DNA of 5,189 nucleotides from Chitinophagales bacterium. Its GTDB lineage: Bacteria > Bacteroidota > Bacteroidia > Chitinophagales > UBA8649. Both the position numbers and the translations under genes were made by a program. A model generated the notes under the pieces. The model searched no databases. It saw only the letters and a program-made list of their open reading frames with translations, and was not told the DNA's origin. Location of the stretch: the NCBI GenBank assembly GCA_016777395.1, contig JADHRO010000147.1:1-5189 (forward strand), given 5' to 3'. Positions 1 through 5,189 of this stretch are shown here, one piece after another; the first letter of the stretch is position 1; every line of letters starts with the position of its first letter.

Positions 1-98
1 AAATTTACAACTCTAGCCTCAAGTAAAGGTTTTTTTAACTTTTTTTGTTGGCTAAAGTCTCCCAACAAATCCCCTATAGATTTCATATTATTACTCAT
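1..98 (-). CDS. DUF721 family protein (DciA-like), N-terminal fragment
   Basis: This is the 5' end of a gene that runs off the left edge; 32 codons are visible, with no stop. The start ATG (98-96) shares its A with the last base of the recF stop codon (TAATG), so the two genes are probably translationally coupled. The visible peptide begins MSNNMKSIGDLLGDF and continues through a lysine-rich stretch to LLEARVVN. The pattern of an N-terminal 'slG-dlL-dF', then 'L-E-rVvn' just before an expected Trp, is what I recognise from the DUF721 family (Pfam DciA/DUF721). Family knowledge: DUF721 proteins are small, and the proteobacterial relative DciA interacts with the replicative helicase DnaB to promote loading. 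In Bacteroidota a DUF721 gene commonly follows recF. The assignment rests on a short fragment plus context. A second in-frame Met at codon 5 is a possible alternative start, but the overlap favours codon 1. Confidence 0.75.
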   Translation of the reverse strand, partial: MSNNMKSIGDLLGDFSQQKKLKKPLLEARVVN

Positions 99-1162
99 TA
101 TTCAATATCTATTATTTGAATAGGCGCGCTGCTTATGTTTTGAAACATATCTTTATCGGTATGACTTATAAAAACCTGTCCTTGTTGATTTATCAAAAAG
201 TTCATTAGGTTTTGACTCCGTTTCATATCGAGTTTATCAAATATATCGTCAATAATAAATAAAGGTACTTTATTTAACTGAGCTTTTAAAAAATTAAACT
301 GTGCCAACTTTAAGGCCAATAGCACAGTCTTTTGTTGACCTTGTGAGCCGAAATCTTTTAGCGATTCACCACTCATTTCAAATTTAACATCATCCCGATG
401 AATCCCTTTTGTAGTTCGCCTCAGAATGATGTCCCGCTTCAGAGTTTCATCCAGTAATTGATTCAAGGGTTTTTCTGCCAGATGACTCGTATAACTTAAA
501 GTAAATCCTTCATCTTTAGCAGATAAGGCAATAAAACTTTCTTTAAAAAACGATTGGATATTTTCTAGAAATTGATTTCGTGAATGATAAATAAATGCTC
601 CATTCTTGTGCAAAGAATCATTGTATATAGATAATAGGTTTTTATCAAGCCCTTTTTCTTCGGCCTGTTTCAATAGCGCATTCCGCTGTTTTAAGCTCGT
701 ATTATATTGCAGAAGCGCATTCAAATAATCACGACTAAGCTGAGATAAGGTTTGATCTATAAATTTTCGACGTTCTTCAGCGCTCCCGGTAATAAGAACA
801 TGGTCGTTAGGAGACACTACTACAACTGGAAAGATCCCCAAATGATTAGCATTTTTTGTATGCTGAATGCCGTCTAAGACAATTTTTTTTCTCTTACTCA
901 ATTCAGCAGTAACGATCAATTCTTTATGCTCACTTTGATTCATGTATATCTCTAAGCGAAAAAAGCTTTCCCCTTGCTTAATACAGTATTTATCTGAAGA
1001 GCTAAAAAAACTTTTCCCAATACACAACATATATATGGCATCAAGAATGTTCGTTTTTCCAACCCCATTTAATCCAATGAAAGCACAAGTATCTTCATTG
1101 AAGGAAAATACTTTTTTTTCATGATTCTTGTAATTAGTAATATGAAGTTTGCGAATAAACAT
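98..1162 (-). CDS. recF: RecF, DNA replication and repair ATPase
   Basis: RecF is an SMC-like ABC ATPase that binds gapped DNA. With RecO and RecR it helps load RecA at single-strand gaps and stalled forks, in the cytoplasm. The 354-residue product has the usual RecF length (about 360). Visible motifs are the N-terminal FIRKLHITNYKNH strand, Walker A GLNGVGKT (residues 30-37) followed by NILDAIYML, the ABC signature region FGSQGQQK (about 271-278), Walker B LFIIDDIFDKLD (D305/D306 with D-loop), and the H-switch ISHTD (H334). The reading frame extends upstream to an ATG at 1216, but I chose 1162. The extra 18 residues are hydrophobic and unlike RecF, they would overlap pdhA, and the best promoter candidate would start transcription near 1200, downstream of that ATG. 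No Shine-Dalgarno is visible. The gene overlaps the following DUF721 gene by one base. Identity is secure; the exact start is very likely. Confidence 0.97.
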   Translation of the reverse strand: MFIRKLHITNYKNHEKKVFSFNEDTCAFIGLNGVGKTNILDAIYMLCIGKSFFSSSDKYCIKQGESFFRLEIYMNQSEHKELIVTAELSKRKKIVLDGIQHTKNANHLGIFPVVVVSPNDHVLITGSAEERRKFIDQTLSQLSRDYLNALLQYNTSLKQRNALLKQAEEKGLDKNLLSIYNDSLHKNGAFIYHSRNQFLENIQSFFKESFIALSAKDEGFTLSYTSHLAEKPLNQLLDETLKRDIILRRTTKGIHRDDVKFEMSGESLKDFGSQGQQKTVLLALKLAQFNFLKAQLNKVPLFIIDDIFDKLDMKRSQNLMNFLINQQGQVFISHTDKDMFQNISSAPIQIIDIE

Positions 1163-1194
1163 TAATTTCGAGGATTCAAACCAAATTAAACAAA

Positions 1195-2190
1195 ATGTCA
1201 AAGACAAAAATAACAAAAGAAACTTACCTCAAGTGGTATGAGTTGATGGTTCGTATGCGAAAATTTGAAGAACGCGCAGGAATGTTATATGGTCAACAGA
1301 AAATTAGAGGGTTTTGTCACTTGTACATTGGGCAGGAAGCCGTTGGAGCGGGTATCGCATCTGCGACAAGGCAGGAAGACCCGGTAATAACTGCATACAG
1401 AGACCATGCACTTGCTATAGGGAAAGGTATGAGCGCCAGAGAATGCATGGCTGAGTTGATGGGCAAAGTAACCGGTTGCAGCAAAGGGAAAGGTGGGTCG
1501 ATGCACTTTTTCAGTAAAGAAAAATATTTTTTTGGTGGACATGGAATTGTAGGTGCTCAAATAGGGTTAGGCGCAGGACTTGCCTTTGCTGAAAAATATA
1601 AAGAAACGGACAATGTGGTTTTGGCTATGTTTGGTGATGGTGCAGTTTGGCAAGGCATCTTACATGAAACCATGAATATGAGTAAACTATGGAATTTACC
1701 TGTCATTTTTATTTGTGAAAATAATGGATATGCAATGGGGACCTCTGTCAAAAGGAGTGCAGCCTCTAAGGATATCTACAAGCTAGGTGAAGCATTTGAC
1801 ATACCTAGTATGCCAGTTGATGGCATGGACCCAGCAGCTGTTCATGATGCCATTAGCGATGCGACAGAGCTATGTAGAAGTGGAAACGGACCGGTATTCC
1901 TTGAGATTAGAACCTACCGGTATAAAGGTCATTCGATGAGTGATCCGCAGAAATATAGAACAAAAGATGAGGTTGAATCATACAAAGAAAAAGACCCTAT
2001 TCAGATAGTTTTAAAGAAAATTCAAGACAATAAATGGGCAAGTGAACAGCAAATCAAAGAAATTAATACAAAAGTGAAAGAAGAAATTGATGATTGTGTT
2101 ACCTTTGCCGAGAAATCACCGTATCCAGATGAAAGTGCGGTGTATGAAGATATTTATGTACAGAAGGACTATCCTTTTTTAACTGATTAA
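1195..2190 (+). CDS. pdhA: Pyruvate dehydrogenase E1 component, alpha subunit
   Basis: This is the thiamine-diphosphate-binding alpha chain of the heterotetrameric E1 enzyme, which decarboxylates pyruvate and reductively acetylates the lipoyl group of E2 in the cytoplasmic pyruvate dehydrogenase complex. The 331-residue product is the usual length for bacterial E1 alpha. In order: YIGQEAVGAG (44-53), YRDHALAIGKG (68-78), GKGGSMHFF (98-106), GGHGIVGAQ with the active-site-type His116, and the ThDP/Mg motif GDGAVWQG (147-154) ending at ENNGYAMGTS (175-184). It closes with the RTYRYKGHSMSDP loop (239-251), which in mitochondrial E1 alpha carries the regulatory serines. The charged C-terminal part is normal. 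Start ATG 1195 is preceded by an A-rich leader without Shine-Dalgarno, 33 bases from the divergent recF start. A TPR gene, not the E1 beta or E2 gene, follows. Related 2-oxoacid E1 alpha proteins (branched-chain, acetoin) are the alternatives; the compact length and motif wording favour pyruvate. Confidence 0.93.
   Translation: MSKTKITKETYLKWYELMVRMRKFEERAGMLYGQQKIRGFCHLYIGQEAVGAGIASATRQEDPVITAYRDHALAIGKGMSARECMAELMGKVTGCSKGKGGSMHFFSKEKYFFGGHGIVGAQIGLGAGLAFAEKYKETDNVVLAMFGDGAVWQGILHETMNMSKLWNLPVIFICENNGYAMGTSVKRSAASKDIYKLGEAFDIPSMPVDGMDPAAVHDAISDATELCRSGNGPVFLEIRTYRYKGHSMSDPQKYRTKDEVESYKEKDPIQIVLKKIQDNKWASEQQIKEINTKVKEEIDDCVTFAEKSPYPDESAVYEDIYVQKDYPFLTD
1205..1232 (-). promoter_or_regulatory. 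Putative Bacteroidota-type promoter of recF, inside pdhA
   Basis: On the minus strand TTG (1232-1230) is followed after exactly 17 bases by TATTTTTG (1212-1205). This fits the Bacteroidota primary sigma pattern TTG-N17-23-TAnnTTTG at every specified base. The implied transcription start is near 1200, giving a leader of roughly 38 bases before the recF ATG at 1162. The element lies within the first dozen codons of the divergent pdhA gene. The sequence match is direct observation; promoter activity is inference, and AT-rich DNA can match this short pattern by chance. Confidence 0.5.
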
Positions 2191-2204
2191 AAATTAAATC
2201 TAAA

Positions 2205-2876
2205 ATGGCCGCAGAAAAAAACCTAAATGCACCAAGCGAATTATCTCAACTTGATAAGATGCAAAACTGGTATGAAGAAAATGGAAGAATAATCAATGCT
2301 GCTGTTCTCTCTATTCTAGCAATAATTTTGTTATTGATTGCGTATACCAACATATACAAACCCAAACAAGAAGCTTTAGCACAAGATGCTATTTTTAAAG
2401 CGCAATACTGGTTTGAGCAAGACTCAATTGCAAAATCACTCAATGATCCAGGGAACGGATTTCTTGAGATAGCTAATAACTTTGGGAATACCAAAGCAGG
2501 TAACCTTGCTAAATATTATGCAGGTCTATCTTATTTTCAATTGGGCGATTATCCAAATGCCGAAAAATATCTCGCGAAGTTTAATGTGAAGAATGATGAA
2601 GTATTAGGCGGATTAGCTCTAGGTACTTTAGCTGATGCTCAAATGGAAAACGCGAATCGAGATGCAGCACTTAAAAACTATAAGAAAGCTGCCAACTTTT
2701 CAGATAATGAAGCGTCAAGCCCATTCTTGCTATTAAAAGCGGGCTTAGCATATGATTATGCTGGAAAAAGTGAAGATGCTATTAAATTTTTAAAGACTCT
2801 AGAAGATAAGTATCCAAATTCTTCTGAGGCAAGTGATGCTGCGAAATATTTAGCCAAGATAGAGGCATCCATATAA
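2205..2876 (+). CDS. Membrane-anchored tetratricopeptide-repeat protein, YfgM-like
   Basis: The 223-residue product has a short polar N-terminus (1-28), one transmembrane segment at about 29-50 (core VLSILAIILLLIAY), and an alpha-helical domain. Three TPR-like units are visible: around 98-126 (YYAGLSYFQLGDYPNAEKYL), 134-164 (LGTLADAQMENANRDAALKNY) and 172-206 (LKAGLAYDYAGKSEDAIKF, ending in KYPNS). This layout matches the YfgM/CpoB-like TPR_21 family. Family knowledge: E. coli YfgM is anchored by one N-terminal helix with its TPR domain in the periplasm, and associates with the SecYEG translocon and the chaperone PpiD. A similar scaffold role outside the cytoplasmic membrane is inference. There is no enzyme motif, signal-peptidase site or lipobox. 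It starts 14 bases after pdhA, so is probably cotranscribed with it, and ends just before a strong terminator. The architecture is sure; the specific partner is unknown. Confidence 0.85.
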   Translation: MAAEKNLNAPSELSQLDKMQNWYEENGRIINAAVLSILAIILLLIAYTNIYKPKQEALAQDAIFKAQYWFEQDSIAKSLNDPGNGFLEIANNFGNTKAGNLAKYYAGLSYFQLGDYPNAEKYLAKFNVKNDEVLGGLALGTLADAQMENANRDAALKNYKKAANFSDNEASSPFLLLKAGLAYDYAGKSEDAIKFLKTLEDKYPNSSEASDAAKYLAKIEASI

Positions 2877-2892
2877 TAGATAAACCTATATC

Positions 2893-2936
2893 AGCGATGC
2901 CATCTACTAAGAGTGGATGGCATCGCTATTTTATTT
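2893..2936 (+). terminator. Intrinsic terminator after the TPR gene
   Basis: AGCGATGCCATCTACT (2893-2908) pairs with AGTGGATGGCATCGCT (2912-2927). The stem is 16 base pairs with one G-T wobble (2905 with 2915), and the outer 12 pairs are perfect. The loop is three bases (2909-2911). The tail ATTTTATTT (2928-2936) is T-rich on the plus strand, while the other flank is not T-rich when read on the minus strand, so it should work for plus-strand transcripts. It lies 16 bases after the stop codon of the TPR gene and ends the pdhA-TPR unit. Confidence 0.92.
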
Positions 2937-2938
2937 AA

Positions 2939-2946
2939 TATCTTTG
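2939..2946 (+). promoter_or_regulatory. Possible -7 promoter element for the glycosyltransferase gene
   Basis: TATCTTTG matches the Bacteroidota -7 consensus TAnnTTTG at all specified bases and lies 17 bases before the GTG start at 2964, implying a leader of about a dozen bases. No TTG is found at the expected 17-23 base distance, because that position falls in the right arm of the terminator hairpin. The gene needs its own promoter, since the hairpin stops transcription from pdhA, which supports the call. It is still only a half match. Confidence 0.35.
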
Positions 2947-2963
2947 ACAAATAAATCGTCGTA

Positions 2964-3701
2964 GTGTATCAAAATAAAAAAGTAATTGTTGTAATGCCTG
3001 CCTTCAACGCAGCGCTAACTCTAGAAAAAACAGTTCATGAAATCCCAGAATGGGTAGATGAGGTGATCTTAACGGATGATGCGAGTACAGACAATACTAT
3101 AGCTGTTGCTCAAAAACTAGGGATACAGCATATTCTTAAGCACGATCAAAATAAAGGCTATGGCGGCAACCAAAAAACCTGTTATAACAAAGCCTTAACG
3201 CTCGAAGGAGATATCATTATCATGTTGCATCCAGACTATCAATACACACCTAAGCTTATACCTAGCATGGTCAACTTAATTGCACAAGACCTTTACCCTG
3301 TGGTTTTGGGGAGTCGTATTTTAGGTAAAGGAGCGCTTCGCGGCGGAATGCCATGTTATAAGTATATAGCGAATAGACTACTTACCTTTATCCAAAACTT
3401 ATTAATAGGTCAAAAATTAAGTGAATATCATACCGGATATAGAGCATTCAGTAAAGATGCACTTAAAGCAATCAACTTCAATGACAATTCGGATGACTTC
3501 ATTTTCGACAACCAAATGCTTGCACAGCTGGTATACAAAGATTTTGAAATAGCAGAAGTAACGTGTCCAACCAAATACTTTGAAGAGGCCAGCTCTATAA
3601 ACTTTAAGCGAAGTGCTGTTTATGGTTTGGGCTGTATGCTAGTCTCCATAAAGTTTAGATTAAACAAATGGGGTATCATAAAACTAGCAATGTTTAAGTA
3701 A
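2964..3701 (+). CDS. Family 2 glycosyltransferase (dolichyl-phosphate mannose synthase-like)
   Basis: This is a 245-residue GT-A fold transferase that should move a sugar from a nucleotide donor to an unknown acceptor, possibly a lipid phosphate or a surface glycan. Visible motifs are the first strand VIVVMPAFNAALTLEKTV (7-24), the nucleotide-binding DDASTDNT (38-45), and NKGYGGNQ (63-70). The metal-site region MLHPDYQYTP (87-96) follows, then GSRILGKG (116-123) and EYHTGYRAFS (154-163). The usual D-x-D has become H-x-D (H89, D91). There is no clear transmembrane segment, so the protein is probably cytosolic or peripheral. The start is GTG at 2964: an in-frame TAA at 2952 blocks extension, and the first Met after it (codon 11) would delete the first beta strand. 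The gene stands alone between a terminator and the convergent PPK2 operon, so context does not reveal the substrate. The family is sure, the acceptor unknown. Confidence 0.9.
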   Translation: MYQNKKVIVVMPAFNAALTLEKTVHEIPEWVDEVILTDDASTDNTIAVAQKLGIQHILKHDQNKGYGGNQKTCYNKALTLEGDIIIMLHPDYQYTPKLIPSMVNLIAQDLYPVVLGSRILGKGALRGGMPCYKYIANRLLTFIQNLLIGQKLSEYHTGYRAFSKDALKAINFNDNSDDFIFDNQMLAQLVYKDFEIAEVTCPTKYFEEASSINFKRSAVYGLGCMLVSIKFRLNKWGIIKLAMFK

Positions 3702-3704
3702 GTA

Positions 3705-4517
3705 CTAGTCTTGCTCTATTTCTTCGTGTTTGAATAACTCATCATCTTCAGCCCTATAAGGCAGCATATTCAAAACATGTTCTATGGCTTCAATACGTGC
3801 ATTTGTTTTCCGATCAGCTCTAATTATTTTCCATGGGGCAATCTCCGTATCGGTTCTATTAAACATTTTTTGTTTATAGCTTGTATACTCATCCCAAAGT
3901 TCTAATGCACGTCGATCGACAGCACTATACTTCCACTTTTTTAAAGGGCTTTCTATAATATCCGTAAACCTCTCAGCTTGCTCATCTTTAGAGATAGAGA
4001 AGTAAAGTTTGATTAATCTCACACCCGAATCAACAATAAGCCGTTCCACATCGTTTACCTGATTCATAAAAACCTCGTACTCTATATCTGAACAAAAACC
4101 ATTTACGGGTTCTACCACCGCTCGGTTATACCAGCTCCTATCAAAAAATAAAATTTCTCCAGCTTTTGGAAGTAATGATATGTAGCGCTGAAAATACCAT
4201 TGAGTTTTTTCAATCTCATCTGGCTTAGTCAATGCTACGACGCGATATTCTCGCGGGTTTAAACACTCAGTCATCCTTCTTATAGCGCCACCTTTTCCTG
4301 CAGCATCACGACCTTCGAAAAGAATAACTACTTTTTCATTATGTTCAGAAACCCATCGGTGAAGTTTAATTAACTCAACTTGTAATTCGGCTAACCGCGC
4401 TTCATACTTTACATACCTCAAAGTTTTGTCGAGATTCACGTCCTCATTAGATAAAATATGTAACAAGCCTTTTTTACTATTTAGATTTTTAAAATCTTTT
4501 AAGCTAAATTCTTTCAT
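3705..4517 (-). CDS. ppk2: Polyphosphate kinase 2 (PPK2), downstream copy of a pair
   Basis: PPK2 enzymes transfer phosphate between polyphosphate and nucleotides, usually making GTP or ATP from the diphosphates, in the cytoplasm. The 270-residue single-domain protein has an N-terminal helix YEARLAELQVELIKLHRWV (38-56), Walker A FEGRDAAGKGG (67-77), KPDEIEKTQWYFQRY (98-112), Walker B FFDRSWYNRAVVEPV (124-138), and FSISKDEQAERF (173-184). The lid-region run PLKKWKYSAVDRRALELWDEY (start 191) and APWKIIRADRK (227-237) follow, then an acidic tail. The GRDAAGKGG and DRSWYNR wording fits class I or II rather than the class III pattern, and the single-domain length fits class I; this subclass call is inference. 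ATG 4517 follows the stop of the upstream PPK2 gene by 9 A/T bases, so the two are almost certainly one transcript. The TAG stop is 3 bases from the end of the convergent glycosyltransferase gene. Confidence 0.95.
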   Translation of the reverse strand: MKEFSLKDFKNLNSKKGLLHILSNEDVNLDKTLRYVKYEARLAELQVELIKLHRWVSEHNEKVVILFEGRDAAGKGGAIRRMTECLNPREYRVVALTKPDEIEKTQWYFQRYISLLPKAGEILFFDRSWYNRAVVEPVNGFCSDIEYEVFMNQVNDVERLIVDSGVRLIKLYFSISKDEQAERFTDIIESPLKKWKYSAVDRRALELWDEYTSYKQKMFNRTDTEIAPWKIIRADRKTNARIEAIEHVLNMLPYRAEDDELFKHEEIEQD

Positions 4518-4526
4518 ACTATTTAT

Positions 4527-5189
4527 TTAAGAGTCAATTTGCTTTAAGGTTCTGAAATAACGATGAACTATATTTGGGTCAGCTAAGAGATTTGTGGCTG
4601 AGTTTTCTTTTCCCAAATATTCAAACCTAGACAGCACAAAACGCATACTTTCCAATCTTGCTTTTTTCTTATTGTCCGATTTAACAATAATCCATGGACA
4701 AAAAGAAGTGTGAGTTCTGCTAAACATTTGTTCTTTAAAATAAGTATATCTATCCCAAAAAACTTGCCCTTTTTTATCAACTGAACTATATTTCCATCTT
4801 TTTAGCGGGTTGGTAAGTCGAGAACCAAATCTTTTTAATTGTTCTTCTTTAGAAACGGAGAACCAAATCTTGATAACATGGACATTCTCTTCATAAAGCA
4901 TATGCTCAAACTCAGGCACTTGAGCCATGAAAGTTTCATATTGCTCAGGTGTGCAGAAATCCATTATTGGTTCAACAACTGCTCGATTATACCAACTTCT
5001 ATCAAAGAAAACAATTTCTCCAGGATTAGGCAGGTGCTTAATGTAACGACGAAAAAACCACTGGCCTTTTTCTATTTCCGTTGGCTTATCCAGGCTAACT
5101 ACGCGCATGAATCGAGGATTAAGGTGTTCAATAAACCTACGAATGACGCCCCCTTTGCCTGAGGCATCCCGACCTTCAAATATGATAGC
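4527..5189 (-). CDS. ppk2: Polyphosphate kinase 2 (PPK2), upstream copy, 5' end outside window
   Basis: This is a second PPK2-family gene; its stop is at 4529-4527 and its frame stays open to the right edge, giving 220 visible residues. An in-frame ATG at 5108 is internal: the 27 codons before it encode AIIFEGRDASGKGG and RRFIEHLNPRF, which include Walker A (5174-5148). The true start is therefore beyond 5189, and roughly 60-80 N-terminal residues are missing. Other motifs are KPTEIEKGQWFFRRY, Walker B FFDRSWYNRAVVEP, FSVSKEEQLKRF, PLKRWKYSSVD and CPWIIVKSDNKKKARLE. By hand alignment, a little over half of about 150 core positions are identical to the downstream copy without gaps, so they are diverged paralogues. 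This copy has a longer C-terminal tail (NLLADPNIVHRYFRTL) instead of the acidic tail. All core motifs are intact, so it is probably active in polyphosphate-dependent nucleotide phosphorylation. Its promoter is not in view. Confidence 0.94.
   Translation of the reverse strand, partial: AIIFEGRDASGKGGVIRRFIEHLNPRFMRVVSLDKPTEIEKGQWFFRRYIKHLPNPGEIVFFDRSWYNRAVVEPIMDFCTPEQYETFMAQVPEFEHMLYEENVHVIKIWFSVSKEEQLKRFGSRLTNPLKRWKYSSVDKKGQVFWDRYTYFKEQMFSRTHTSFCPWIIVKSDNKKKARLESMRFVLSRFEYLGKENSATNLLADPNIVHRYFRTLKQIDS

Noticed and set aside
942..1124. Plus-strand open frame of 60 codons opposite recF
   Set aside because: It is antisense to the conserved Walker A region of recF, has no recognisable product and is explained as a shadow frame.
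1099..1194. A promoter for pdhA on the plus strand
   Set aside because: TACTTTTT (1109-1116), GAAGTTTG near 1144-1151 and TAATTTCG (1163-1170) each miss one consensus base, and none has a TTG at 17-23 bases upstream. No candidate was good enough to list.
1163..1216. 18-residue N-terminal extension of recF to the ATG at 1216
   Set aside because: The extension is hydrophobic, unlike RecF N-termini, overlaps the start of pdhA and lies upstream of the inferred transcription start. RecF homology begins at MFIRKLHI.
3686..3715. Possible hairpin between the glycosyltransferase and PPK2 genes (AGCAA with TTGCT)
   Set aside because: The stem is only five pairs around a 20-base loop and has no T-tract, too weak to call a terminator.
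4518..4526. A frameshifted two-domain PPK2 gene
   Set aside because: Each PPK2 frame has its own motifs, a clear stop and a plausible start, and the downstream copy has a full N-terminal helix region. These are two genes rather than a broken fusion.
4527..5108. A complete 193-residue PPK2 gene starting at the ATG at 5108
   Set aside because: The frame continues upstream with the Walker A loop GRDASGKGG, which the enzyme needs. The Met is internal and the gene is cut by the window edge, not truncated.
4839..5162. Plus-strand open frame of 107 codons opposite the upstream PPK2 gene
   Set aside because: It lies wholly antisense to a well-supported PPK2 coding region and its predicted protein shows no recognisable motif.

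Overview
The window looks like chromosomal DNA of a member of the Bacteroidota. It is AT-rich, its start codons lack Shine-Dalgarno sequences and sit in A/T-rich leaders, and it contains close matches to the Bacteroidota promoter pattern (TTG, 17-23 bases, TAnnTTTG). The recF gene is followed directly by a small DUF721 gene, a pairing familiar from that phylum. Genus cannot be judged from this sequence. I see no RNA gene, CRISPR array, insertion sequence or phage gene, and no gene-free stretch over 300 bases; the longest gap is 87 bases.

Layout. (1) Positions 1-1162, minus strand: recF, a DNA-repair ATPase, and after it the first 32 codons of a DUF721 (DciA-like) gene, sharing one base in a TAATG junction. 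(2) Positions 1195-2876, plus strand: pdhA, the pyruvate dehydrogenase E1 alpha subunit, then after 14 bases a membrane-anchored tetratricopeptide-repeat protein resembling YfgM. A strong hairpin terminator at 2893-2936 closes this unit. The recF and pdhA starts are divergent and 32 bases apart, and the best recF promoter candidate lies inside the first codons of pdhA. (3) Positions 2964-3701, plus strand: a soluble family 2 glycosyltransferase with a GTG start. (4) Positions 3705-5189, minus strand: two consecutive polyphosphate kinase 2 (PPK2) genes, 9 bases apart. The upstream one is cut by the window edge. They meet the glycosyltransferase gene tail to tail with 3 bases between stop codons.

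Function. The units look like ordinary housekeeping and metabolism: recombinational repair and possibly replication (recF, DUF721), pyruvate oxidation to acetyl-CoA (pdhA), envelope protein handling (TPR protein), sugar transfer (GT2), and polyphosphate-driven nucleotide phosphorylation (PPK2 pair). I find no convincing undescribed system. The items most worth a second look are the tandem unfused PPK2 genes, the overlapping divergent recF/pdhA control region, and pdhA standing without an adjacent E2 gene.
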